A stretch of DNA of 64,000 nucleotides from Deferribacteres bacterium (lineage in GTDB: Bacteria; Zhuqueibacterota; Zhuqueibacteria; Zhuqueibacterales; Geothermadaptataceae): contig JACKDF010000003.1 in NCBI GenBank assembly GCA_020633655.1, positions 372,001 through 436,000 of the forward strand. Direction: 5' to 3'. The translations under genes were made by a program, and so were the position numbers. Shown piece after piece: positions 28,735-37,895 of this stretch (position 1 is its first letter; each line of letters begins with the position of its first letter). Below the pieces are notes generated by a model. The model made no database searches and was not told where the DNA came from. It saw only the letters and a program-made list of their open reading frames with translations.

Positions 28735-30534
28735 CTAGTTATTTACCTCCACCTCAGTAGACAAATGACGATACCACTTAAAATATAGTCCGGTGGATAA
28801 TGCGACAAGAATCAAGGACAACCAACCAAACTGATCCCAACGTTGAGTCATCAACGCCATTCCAGTCAGAAAAAGTACAACCTGCCATGGAACCGCCATA
28901 AATGTAGAAATGATATCACGACGATTTTCAGCATTGATTTTTGACATAACGGTTTGGGAAATAGACTCGCGAACGGGTTTCCAAAAGCCGAATGGACGTG
29001 TACGTTTATAGAATTCATTCAGCACTTTTATATCCGTTGGTTGGGATGCGAAAGTACCAATTACAAGACCTACCAGCGAACTAAGTGTTGCGATGGAGAA
29101 AGCGTAATATTCAGGTATGTCCGGCAAAAAGATACGCTGCAAGATCGCAGCTACCATACCAGCTACTGTTCCAGCTGCAAAACCATATCCATTCATTCGC
29201 CACCAATACCAGCGTGCAAGCGTTGGGATCAATAATCCAGCTCCGAGGCTTGAAGTGATCCATCCCCAAATTTCGTTTATATTACGAATGAACAATGTAC
29301 ATCCCAATCCAATGATAACAATAATCAATGAAGAAATACGACTATGAATCATCAATTGGCGTCCTGTTGCTTTCGGATTAATATACGCCTGATAGATATC
29401 TTTTACCCAGTATGCAGCTCCGGCATTAACGGTGGAATCAAATGTCGACATCCCTGCAGCCATCAATCCTGCAACGAGAAGTCCTTTTGCTCCAATGGGT
29501 ACAAGTTCATTGATTACTCTGGGTAATACAGCTTCAGGGTCTTGTATATTTCCAAGGGAAATACCAAGAATGGCTATTGCCATTATAAATGGCCAGCGAA
29601 ACCCCAGCAATATTGTCCACAGCAATGAAAGGAGACCTGCTTCCCTGTCGCTGCGTGCCGCGAAAAAGCGTTGAATCATATACTGGCTGGTTCCACCACT
29701 TCCTTCCAGGGTTACCTTTAATAAATAAAATAGAATTGCTATACCAAAAAGGTTATATATCGAATAAGCCGAAGCTTCATCGAGGTTTAAGTTCCAATTC
29801 GGGATCATACTGGTCCATGCATCACGTGTTGTTTCAACGGCCATGAAACCACCATCACGCAGTGGCATTGAAACACTAAAGGTTTCTGGAATGACGTAAC
29901 CAGCTGCGAGAACACAAACATAAATAATGGTTCCAAAAATAAGCACACCCTGGAAAACATCTGTCCAAACAACGCCATATAAACCACTTGCGACGGTATA
30001 AATCATAGCAAGAACAATCATTAAAGTTGCTGCCCAAAATTGCGGTTCAAGTCCCCAAAATCCAGGAATATGAAGAAACTCCGCAACAAATTTACCCGAT
30101 CCAACAGCAAAGTAAGTTATCATTGCAATCGTTGTTATAAGGATGGATATGGCGGCTATCAGACGAGCAACGTCTCCTTGTCTTTCTTTGCCAAAACGGA
30201 AGTGCATCCACTCAGCTAATGTCATAACTTCTGCACGACGGTTCCACTTCCCCTGGAATATCATCAAGAAGGCCATAATCAGTGTCACCCCACCCCGAAT
30301 TTCAATAAAAAAACCACACGCTCCTAAAGCAAAAATGAAAGCCGTGTTTATCATTGTTCCACTGATATCCAAATTGGAAGCCATTCCGGAAGACCCAAGG
30401 ACCCACCAGGGGATTTTGCGTCCACCTAAAAAGTAAGAATCAATGCCTTCCGACGCCCTTTTCTGCATTACCAGACCTATGATCACCATCGCAATAATGT
30501 AAACGATAACAATTCCAAAGTCCAAAGCTGACAT
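28735..30534 (-). CDS. Sodium:solute symporter (SSS family)
   Basis: 599 residues with about 14 hydrophobic segments; the GVVWTDVFQG segment and the GGRKIPWW N-terminal block fit the SSS family. It imports a solute with Na+; the substrate cannot be read from the sequence. ATG 30534 is chosen for the GGAGG six bases upstream; an in-frame TTG lies at 30552. It heads the compact group with radC, CMD and nitroreductase. Confidence 0.9.
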   Translation of the reverse strand: MSALDFGIVIVYIIAMVIIGLVMQKRASEGIDSYFLGGRKIPWWVLGSSGMASNLDISGTMINTAFIFALGACGFFIEIRGGVTLIMAFLMIFQGKWNRRAEVMTLAEWMHFRFGKERQGDVARLIAAISILITTIAMITYFAVGSGKFVAEFLHIPGFWGLEPQFWAATLMIVLAMIYTVASGLYGVVWTDVFQGVLIFGTIIYVCVLAAGYVIPETFSVSMPLRDGGFMAVETTRDAWTSMIPNWNLNLDEASAYSIYNLFGIAILFYLLKVTLEGSGGTSQYMIQRFFAARSDREAGLLSLLWTILLGFRWPFIMAIAILGISLGNIQDPEAVLPRVINELVPIGAKGLLVAGLMAAGMSTFDSTVNAGAAYWVKDIYQAYINPKATGRQLMIHSRISSLIIVIIGLGCTLFIRNINEIWGWITSSLGAGLLIPTLARWYWWRMNGYGFAAGTVAGMVAAILQRIFLPDIPEYYAFSIATLSSLVGLVIGTFASQPTDIKVLNEFYKRTRPFGFWKPVRESISQTVMSKINAENRRDIISTFMAVPWQVVLFLTGMALMTQRWDQFGWLSLILVALSTGLYFKWYRHLSTEVEVNN

Positions 30535-30755
30535 AACCGTCCTCCCAGACAAGTTTCATGATATTAAACTGGAAATCAGTTCAATGATTTGTGTAGTCAT
30601 AATTCAAGTTTTAAGGAAGTGCTTCCAGATATCGATAAAAGAAAACCGAACATAAAGCTCGGTTAAATACAATGAATGTGCAATATAAATCATAAGCCCG
30701 GCAATTGCAAGCTTAATCAGGCTCGTAAACTATGCTGATATTTTTCTGTATTTTC

Positions 30756-31463
30756 TTATAAGGTAAACTCGAGAAGGATTCGAATATCTTCCTTTTTGAG
30801 CGAAAATTGAATTCCAAATTCATCACAAATACTCACACTTGTTGTTGAAAATATCGATAGTTCTTTTGGGGGGAATGCAAAAAGGTTGGATGAATCAATA
30901 CTGCCAGCAGGAATTGATAATAGTGCAGAGGGAGCAATTGGATTCGAGACTGCAATTTGAAAGCCTGTAGTTAATCCGTTCGAAGAAATCGAAATCGACC
31001 GTTGGTTAGTTGGAAGCGTATCTTCGAGGCGAGGGGGTGGTATTTGTTTATAAAACAGTTCAAATAATCCATAAAAAAGAAGGGCTGCCTCACGTGCTTG
31101 CACTTGAGTTTCTTCCTCGAATGCAATTAATTCAAACTGGAAATAGACCTGCTTATGCCTGAATTTCACGCGTAAAAGCCGCAACAATGCCTCAAGTGTA
31201 GCACTAACACCAGAGCCATAGCTTGGATTATTTGCCTGATGCAAAATCCTGCCCGTATCCGAAGTTTGTACCAATTTTTTACTCGTCTTTTCAATATCCT
31301 GCAAAAAATCTCCAGGTAGTTCTGCTGGATTCGACTGCAATTTATTGTAGAGGGAATAATAGGCCTGCAAGGCCATTAGAGGATTATTGAGTTCATGCAG
31401 AAAAAAGGGGAATAGTTCGCCCAACATCTCCCTGTAAACACGTGTTTTTACATTCAATTCCAA
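30756..31463 (-). CDS. Histidine-kinase-like stub: HisKA-type H-box, degenerate catalytic part
   Basis: 235 residues. FFLHELNNPLMALQAYYSL (H23) is a clear dimerisation/H-box as in HisKA kinases. The rest has a helical pair and a segment in the place of HATPase_c, but I cannot find an N-box, G1 or G2 glycine motif (only a weak QIAVSNP). It may be a phosphotransfer or scaffold protein, or an inactive kinase. No ATG precedes the H-box; the start is TTG, 31463 being the longest choice. It follows the PEGA gene by 128 nt. Confidence 0.6.
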   Translation of the reverse strand: MELNVKTRVYREMLGELFPFFLHELNNPLMALQAYYSLYNKLQSNPAELPGDFLQDIEKTSKKLVQTSDTGRILHQANNPSYGSGVSATLEALLRLLRVKFRHKQVYFQFELIAFEEETQVQAREAALLFYGLFELFYKQIPPPRLEDTLPTNQRSISISSNGLTTGFQIAVSNPIAPSALLSIPAGSIDSSNLFAFPPKELSIFSTTSVSICDEFGIQFSLKKEDIRILLEFTL

Positions 31464-31591
31464 CTCTTTTGATAACTATACATCTAACCTTAACCTATTT
31501 AGAGTGCATCCGGAAACGCTCTTTAATACGACATTCCGCTACTTGCAGCACTGGCAAATGTAGGCACAATGTTTACAAGATAAAAGTTAAA

Positions 31592-32413
31592 TCAGTTTTT
31601 GGAATGGCTTTTGATGAAATAATACAGGCTGAATCCAAAACTAACCTGAAAAGCACCAAAGGATGCGGTTGAAAGCCGATCATATTTTTCAGCTTTGGAA
31701 AAATAATCATTCATTTTTTGTGGATCGATTTCATTCTGATAATCTTTATAATAATTATCCGCCTGCCTTTTAAACCAAACGGCCCCTACCCCACTGGCAA
31801 AACTTAGTGCAGTCGATAGATAAGTAAGTTTTTTTCTCCGATTCAGTTTTGATTTCAATTTCTTTTGAAGAATATCCTGTTCAAGCCAATAATTGTCATC
31901 AGCTTCAAGCATAACCTTAATAAGGTGTTCGCCCATCGGCAGGCATTCAATAACTTTTGAGAAATAACCATCTTTTTCAAGTACAAGCCGATGTTCTTTG
32001 GAAGCAGGAAACTCCAGAACAACCGGCGTTTCCCCTAGCAATTGTTCCTCATTGTAAATTCGTGCACCATAAGGTTTGGATTGAATATGATAAATCTCAT
32101 GGAATTGAGGATTTATTACAAGTGAATCCCCAGCTGGAATTTGAAAAGTTCCTGTCCAGTCTGAAGCAAACCAACTCTGTTTATTAAGCCTTTGCACCGT
32201 AACGCGGTGTGTTCCTGGTAGAACTGTATATGCGAAAATTGGTGTTGTACCAACACTATCCTCATCAATAATTACCAGGCTACCCGACACATCGGACACT
32301 ACCGAAATAAGTGCAGACTCTTTGCCGATTGGTTGAGCATGAATCAAAGAACCCGTACAAAAAGAAAGTACGAATAACTTAATAGTCAAATGTCCGATGT
32401 ATGTAATTTTCAC
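31592..32413 (-). CDS. PEGA-domain exported protein
   Basis: 273 residues with a signal peptide (LFVLSFCTGSLIHA), two PEGA-like beta-sandwich repeats (about 35-100 and 105-170: GSLVIIDEDSVGTTPIFAYTVLPGTHRVTV and YGARIYNEEQLLGETPVVLEF), then a helical part with a hydrophobic stretch (YLSTALSFASGVGAVW) and a YKDYQ..YFSKAEKYDR helix. Starts with GTG overlapping the stop of the BamB-like gene (GTGA), with AGGAG upstream. Third gene of the barrel operon. Function unknown; envelope role likely. Confidence 0.75.
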   Translation of the reverse strand: MKITYIGHLTIKLFVLSFCTGSLIHAQPIGKESALISVVSDVSGSLVIIDEDSVGTTPIFAYTVLPGTHRVTVQRLNKQSWFASDWTGTFQIPAGDSLVINPQFHEIYHIQSKPYGARIYNEEQLLGETPVVLEFPASKEHRLVLEKDGYFSKVIECLPMGEHLIKVMLEADDNYWLEQDILQKKLKSKLNRRKKLTYLSTALSFASGVGAVWFKRQADNYYKDYQNEIDPQKMNDYFSKAEKYDRLSTASFGAFQVSFGFSLYYFIKSHSKN

Positions 32414-33555
32414 TTCTGGCTCCTATCCGCTTCCTGCTCGAAAACATAAACGTCCTTGTCCTCACTCCCAACGATCAAATAATTTCCATCTATGACCGGA
32501 TTTGTACGCACCCGCCCTTTCAACTCAGTTTTCCAGACTACATCACCGGAACCCAAATCGAGAGCGTAAAGCAATTTGTCATCGTTTCCAATAAACACAT
32601 ACTCAGATGCGATTATAGGACTCGTTCCAACAGGTGTGCTGAAAACATTCTCCCACTGAATGGATCCATTTTCTGTATTAAACGAATATATTTTTCCTGA
32701 GGAAGTACCCACCACCAACGATTTATCCTTTAATGCAGGAGTTTCCCAAATACCGCCATCCACTTTTTGTTTCCAGATGATTTCGCCAGTCACAGGATTT
32801 AAAGCAGCGACTAATGCATCGACAGAAGAAATATAAATCATTTCCCCATCGTAAATTGGCGTTGCATAAACAGGTCCCGGCAGTTCAGTTTCCCAAACGA
32901 ATTGGCCGTCATCACGACGCAAAGCTTTCACTTTTCCGGCATCGGTCCCGAATACGACCATATCACTGGCAACACAAGGCGTCGTGTGGGAAAATTCATC
33001 TGTCTTTTGCTTCCAAATACGCTTTCCCGTCTCCAGTGAATAACGTGAGGCATGTTTAAAACGGCTTACTACATAAATGGAGGAGTCAGCAACCAATGGT
33101 GGGGCCCCTTGCAATCCAGCATTGGTTTTCCATCGGTACTTACCTTTAATCAAATCGTAGCACATTAAGGTTTTTTGTGCCAATTTTAAAGTCAGTATAA
33201 GATATCTATCCTGATAAAGTGTTGCGTATGCTTCGCTGTTGTTTTCCAGTTTCAATTTGCCGCGAATTTTTTTGCCATTGATTATTTCTCCATAGACACG
33301 ACCATTTTTCGTAACCATAACAACGGCGTTGCCAAGGACAAACACATCTTTGATGGGCGCTGCGGTTAAGCCATAATGATCCACTAACTTAAAAGGCACC
33401 TGCGGACTCTCATGGAAATAGTTGAAATGAGGGATATCGAGATATTCCGGTGAACCAAAATCGGTCGTTCTGCTCGGTTGAGCCACTTTAAAAGAACTGC
33501 AGCTGAAGGCCATTAAGCTTGATACGAAAATTAAATTTGCTGTCCAGTTTTTCAT
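32410..33555 (-). CDS. PQQ-like beta-propeller lipoprotein, BamB-like
   Basis: 381 residues. A lipoprotein signal ends at C19 (SLMAFSC), then PQQ-type propeller blades repeat: YRWKTNAG, RIWKQKTD, FVWETELPG, IIWKQKVDGG, IQWENVFST, VVWKTELKG, each W-containing, six or more blades. E. coli BamB has this make-up and works with BamA in OM protein insertion. Here the neighbour upstream by 19 nt is an Omp85-like barrel fusion, which supports a similar partnership, by inference only. ATG 33555 chosen over TTG 33558. Confidence 0.8.
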   Translation of the reverse strand: MKNWTANLIFVSSLMAFSCSSFKVAQPSRTTDFGSPEYLDIPHFNYFHESPQVPFKLVDHYGLTAAPIKDVFVLGNAVVMVTKNGRVYGEIINGKKIRGKLKLENNSEAYATLYQDRYLILTLKLAQKTLMCYDLIKGKYRWKTNAGLQGAPPLVADSSIYVVSRFKHASRYSLETGKRIWKQKTDEFSHTTPCVASDMVVFGTDAGKVKALRRDDGQFVWETELPGPVYATPIYDGEMIYISSVDALVAALNPVTGEIIWKQKVDGGIWETPALKDKSLVVGTSSGKIYSFNTENGSIQWENVFSTPVGTSPIIASEYVFIGNDDKLLYALDLGSGDVVWKTELKGRVRTNPVIDGNYLIVGSEDKDVYVFEQEADRSQK

Positions 33556-33574
33556 CAAATTCTCTGTAAAATAT

Positions 33575-36478
33575 TTAAAAATCCCATCCGAAGAAAAATT
33601 GTTTCCACCATTTATTCGGAAATGAAAATGAATCCATAGCTACCCCTTGATCGACTTCATTAACAGAAAACCGCCGCCCAATATCATACCGGAGAACTAA
33701 AAATCCACCCAATCGTAATCTGGCACCGAATCCGTAGCTTCCCTGTATATCTTCCAGGGTTTTATTCCAGGCGTTCCCAGCATCGAGGAAAAATGCACCT
33801 CGAATGGAATTAAAGCCGAGCCCACCAAATGGAAAGGACACCGCAAATCGATCGATAAATGGGATACGCATTTCCTGACTCACCAGAAAGGTTTTATGAC
33901 CCCAAATCGACCAGCGTGGATAAAGGCGCAAATCCCAGCTTCCTCCCATAAAAAAGTCTCGTGCTTCTTTTCCTTGATTTACAGCTGAGAACAACCGCAG
34001 GGCATACGCTACGCGGTTCGATATTCTTAAATAACGGCGATAATCTGCCATAATCGTGTAAAAATTCACATTGGAATCACGCACATCAACGGTATTTCCG
34101 AGGGTAAAAGAAAATCGTTCTCCATCAACCGGACCACTTGCACCCCACAAAGAGTTATCTTTTGTCCAGTTGACAAAATTCGATACCAGCAATCCACGCA
34201 CGTGATCAGAACCAAATCTGTTTTTATCCGATTCCCGTACATTCAACGAGGCCTCTACTCGCTGAAAAATAGAGAGCGGATAACTAAGCGACGCAAAACC
34301 GCCATAACGTCTCTCATAATAGAAACTCTCAGAGCGGTTGTAGTAATTTCCCGCGAAATGGTAGAGTCCGTATGCAGTATTCATTCGGCGGCTCAGATCA
34401 ATTTTGGTAACAGCAACGTTGAAACTATTGAGCATATCCTCCCGTGTCGTCGCCGTGTTATAGACAAGAAAGTAGTATTTGTGATTTCCAAGCATATCAC
34501 TCATTGCGAGTTGCGCCCCACCGGATGTTCCAAAAAGCGGATCCTGCGTCACCTGGCTTTGTGCAATGTCGAGAGAAAACTTTTTGCGGTACGCCAGTCG
34601 TGATGTTGAGGCAACGGCTGATATTTTTGTGGGTTGCCATCGGCTGGCTACTTTATTCAGCTTATCAGGCTGTTCGATCTTTGATGTATTTATAAGTGTA
34701 TGTAAATCTTCGATTTTTCGAAGTTGAAAGGAAAACCGCTCAAATCCGGTAAAGACCAGGGAATTATCCCCCATCCATTCAGGATCAAATGCCCCGGTGA
34801 TATAATCCGTCACCCGAATCAACCGATGATCTGCATCGATGGCACTTGGGAAAGGTGCCTGAGGCAATTTAAAGGCATCACCATTGGAAAAATTCGCGGC
34901 GAGCTGGGCGCTTTCCCTGGGAGCTTGTAATAACCAAATATTAAAGGCCCCATCCCTATCCGAAGTAAACGCAATGGATGATCCATCGGGAGACCATACC
35001 GGGGTGAGATCGTTTGCACTGCTGCTCGTAATATAAGTAATATCTCCAGTCGCGACATTGTACATGAATAAATTATACTGACCGCCTTCTCCTTCCGGTC
35101 CCCGATCGGAACTAAATGCAATGAATTTGCCATCGGGAGACCATGCAGGGTCACGATCGTCGTAGAAATCGTTTGTTAGTTTTTGTAGTTCGTTTTTTGC
35201 AAAATCGAAAGTGTACAGATCACTTTTTCCGCTGAAGTCAACTGCAGAAAAAACGATATTCGCACCTTCAGGGTGCCAATTGGGGGAGAGAATGGTCACA
35301 ACATCATCAAATTGCAGACGGTTTTGTATTTTTCCACTTTCGATATCGCATTTGTAAATCGCGTCCTTGCCGTAACTTTTGGCAACGAATACCAATTCAC
35401 CAAACTGATTTGCATCAATTTTACTCTTTAAAATATTGAATGCCTCAAACTTACTTGAGCGTTCCCCTTTTACGACAACAGCAATGTCTTTTTCTTTATC
35501 ATTTGATTCAGGATCGATGGTGTAAATATTGGAATAGCCAATACGGTTCGAAACAAAAGCGATGCGTTCTTTATCGTGAAATCTGCAATAGGCCGGTTTT
35601 GTATTAATTCCTTTTTGGGTGAGACGATCCGTCACCATTCCGGGCATATCGTATTTGTCGATGATTGGGTATTTCGTTTTTTTCAAAGAATAGAGCCATT
35701 GCTCATCAAACTTTTCATAATCAACGCCAAGGGTATATTTCATGACGTCTGAAAAACTTTCAGACATCCATATATTCTGCATCAGTTGTAATATTTTTTC
35801 TTCCCCATACTTTTCGCTGATGAAACGGCAGATAGCCTGGCCTTCCTTGTACATGAGAAAAGTACCAAAAATGCGATACATCTGTGTTAAAGGGACAACG
35901 TAACCACTGATGACGGCATCGCGAATGAACATTTCTGCTTCACTATCCCAGCCTTCGGACCAGTACTCGGCAATTCCTTCCGTGAACCAAAGCGGTAATC
36001 CCTGGTAATTCGATTTCCTATGATCTTTCAAAGTGCGGTTAACTACACTGTGTGTAAAGACGTGGACAAGCTCATGATTAATGACATGTTTGAATTTGTA
36101 CAGTGAACCGTCTGAAGGAATGACAACACGGCCTTTCATAAATTCAAAAAAGCCACCAACACCATGGGGTATTAGGTAAGGAATCGTATTTGTTTGTTGA
36201 AAATGGAGGTGATTGGAATAAAAAATCAATGGGATACGACGCGGTATGTTCTGGTTAAATTTCACCATTAATCTTTCATAAGCATTTTCTGCATAAGACG
36301 CGCCGATCTCAGCCAATTCCTGCATTTCCGGGTAGTAATAAATATCAAAATGCTCTGTTTTTAGTATGTGCCAATCGAAATCGTCGTATTGCACTTTATT
36401 TCTTCCGAAATAATACTGTGCATCCAGATTTGTGCTCAATGCAGCAAAAAGTAACATCCCGTAAAAAAAACGCTTCAT
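33575..36478 (-). CDS. Metalloprotease/TolB-propeller/Omp85-barrel fusion protein
   Basis: 967 residues with a signal peptide (FFYGMLLFAALSTNLDA). Residues 40-200 form a peptidase MA-like gluzincin with HELVH at 135-139 and TEGIAEY near 166. A TolB-type propeller follows (about 290-560; repeated PAWSPDGKFIAFSSDR, PVWSPDGSSIAFTSDR). The C-terminal 350 residues form an Omp85-like beta barrel: RGAFFLDAGNAW, GFGARLRLGG, and a final Phe that fits recognition by BAM. So an active-looking protease, a propeller and a barrel are on one chain. ATG 36478 follows GAGGT. First gene of a three-gene operon with the BamB-like lipoprotein and the PEGA protein. Confidence 0.85.
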   Translation of the reverse strand: MKRFFYGMLLFAALSTNLDAQYYFGRNKVQYDDFDWHILKTEHFDIYYYPEMQELAEIGASYAENAYERLMVKFNQNIPRRIPLIFYSNHLHFQQTNTIPYLIPHGVGGFFEFMKGRVVIPSDGSLYKFKHVINHELVHVFTHSVVNRTLKDHRKSNYQGLPLWFTEGIAEYWSEGWDSEAEMFIRDAVISGYVVPLTQMYRIFGTFLMYKEGQAICRFISEKYGEEKILQLMQNIWMSESFSDVMKYTLGVDYEKFDEQWLYSLKKTKYPIIDKYDMPGMVTDRLTQKGINTKPAYCRFHDKERIAFVSNRIGYSNIYTIDPESNDKEKDIAVVVKGERSSKFEAFNILKSKIDANQFGELVFVAKSYGKDAIYKCDIESGKIQNRLQFDDVVTILSPNWHPEGANIVFSAVDFSGKSDLYTFDFAKNELQKLTNDFYDDRDPAWSPDGKFIAFSSDRGPEGEGGQYNLFMYNVATGDITYITSSSANDLTPVWSPDGSSIAFTSDRDGAFNIWLLQAPRESAQLAANFSNGDAFKLPQAPFPSAIDADHRLIRVTDYITGAFDPEWMGDNSLVFTGFERFSFQLRKIEDLHTLINTSKIEQPDKLNKVASRWQPTKISAVASTSRLAYRKKFSLDIAQSQVTQDPLFGTSGGAQLAMSDMLGNHKYYFLVYNTATTREDMLNSFNVAVTKIDLSRRMNTAYGLYHFAGNYYNRSESFYYERRYGGFASLSYPLSIFQRVEASLNVRESDKNRFGSDHVRGLLVSNFVNWTKDNSLWGASGPVDGERFSFTLGNTVDVRDSNVNFYTIMADYRRYLRISNRVAYALRLFSAVNQGKEARDFFMGGSWDLRLYPRWSIWGHKTFLVSQEMRIPFIDRFAVSFPFGGLGFNSIRGAFFLDAGNAWNKTLEDIQGSYGFGARLRLGGFLVLRYDIGRRFSVNEVDQGVAMDSFSFPNKWWKQFFFGWDF

Positions 36479-36582
36479 CAACTACCTCGGTTTCCTGGTT
36501 CGCAGGTTTTCATGTTTAAAGAATTTAAAAAGAATAGCAGGGTGATCAAGTAAATTATTCCCTTTGCAAGTCGATAAATTCA

Positions 36583-36600
36583 ATAACCTTTACCGGTTAT
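36583..36600. promoter_or_regulatory. Inverted repeat in divergent promoter region, possible operator
   Basis: ATAACC-N6-GGTTAT is centred between the barrel operon (minus) and the diguanylate cyclase gene (plus). It is short and its binding protein is unknown. Confidence 0.25.
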
Positions 36601-36737
36601 AAAATGTAAGATAATCACGTAATTCTGTTCATTTTAGCTTTTACAATTCTGCATCGGCCATACTTTTTTGAAACTTGATGCACGCTAAAAAACAGTAAAA
36701 TCTTTTTAAGACTTAACTGGATTCCACTGACAAGTCA

Positions 36738-37895
36738 ATGCAAAATATAAGTTCAGCTCAGTCATTAATCGAAGCGAATAAAGAGTTAACCCAACATTTA
36801 TTCGAACTCCACAACATCTTTAAAGTTTCCGCTGAGCTTACATCGATCATCGATGCCACGAAATTAAAGTATACTTATTTGATAAACTCCATAGGTATAT
36901 TGCGCGCCAGTGGTGCAATTTTACTGCTTCCTCAGCATCCTGACAGAAAAACACTCACCGTTGCGCTCAGCCGAGGCTTTGCCAAGTCGTTCACAGATGC
37001 AATAAATATACCGACTGAAATGCTAATGCGTAATCTGGCTCATCTCATGACAGGCACCTATAACATTCTTGAAATCGATACACAGGAAGCACACGATATT
37101 TTACCGGATCACTACGAAATGCTTCAGACAGGCGGTATAAAATTAATTGCACCATTGAAGCATTTGGATGATTTCATTGGAATTATGCTTATTGGTGAAT
37201 CAATCAATCCGAACGGATTCCGGCCAACCGATTTCGATTTATTTTCCATCTTAAACAACTTCTTTGCGACCGTGCATTCCCATGCGGTATTAATTCATAA
37301 ATTAAAGAACCTGAGTACCACTGATCATCTTACACAACTTCTCAATCGCAGGGCTTTTAATAAGTCTCTCACAAGAGAAATCGCGCGATCCTTGCGGTAC
37401 GAATTAGAATTTTGCCTTGTGCTTATCGATATTGATCACTTCAAAAACTACAACGACACCAATGGTCATCTTGCAGGAGATTCACTTCTGCAAACTTTTG
37501 CGAAATTGCTACGCCAATGCGCCCGTTCCAGCGATATAATTTCACGATTTGGTGGAGAAGAATTCGCCATTATTTTAATTGGTGTTGATGAAAATGGCAT
37601 AAATGCATTTTGTAACCGTTTGCTAAAAACGATTCAGGAGTATCCTTTTGAAAATGCACAACAACAACCACTTGGTTTTGTAAGCGCAAGCGTTGGTGCA
37701 GCATTTTTTCCACGCAACGCAAAATCCAACAAAGACCTGATTGCGTGTGCAGACATTGCGCTTTACAGTGCAAAAAATGCCGGTCGTAACTGCGTTAAAC
37801 ACTTTGGGGGTAAACAATTTAACCAATCAGACATCGATTCCGGAAAATCGTTCAGAATAAACCGACGCAAGATTCAGAGAAAGGTAGTCCGATGA
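36738..37895 (+). CDS. Diguanylate cyclase with GAF-like sensor
   Basis: 385 residues. Residues 20-185 form a GAF-like domain. The C-terminal GGDEF domain has DIDHFKNYND and an intact active site GGEEF (272-276). An inhibitory I-site RSSD (263-266) lies five residues before it, so product feedback is expected. It makes cyclic di-GMP in the cytoplasm. Its stop overlaps the start of the S41 protease gene (ATGA), so both are one transcript; this is the only plus-strand operon between 13.6 and 56 kb. Confidence 0.92.
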   Translation: MQNISSAQSLIEANKELTQHLFELHNIFKVSAELTSIIDATKLKYTYLINSIGILRASGAILLLPQHPDRKTLTVALSRGFAKSFTDAINIPTEMLMRNLAHLMTGTYNILEIDTQEAHDILPDHYEMLQTGGIKLIAPLKHLDDFIGIMLIGESINPNGFRPTDFDLFSILNNFFATVHSHAVLIHKLKNLSTTDHLTQLLNRRAFNKSLTREIARSLRYELEFCLVLIDIDHFKNYNDTNGHLAGDSLLQTFAKLLRQCARSSDIISRFGGEEFAIILIGVDENGINAFCNRLLKTIQEYPFENAQQQPLGFVSASVGAAFFPRNAKSNKDLIACADIALYSAKNAGRNCVKHFGGKQFNQSDIDSGKSFRINRRKIQRKVVR

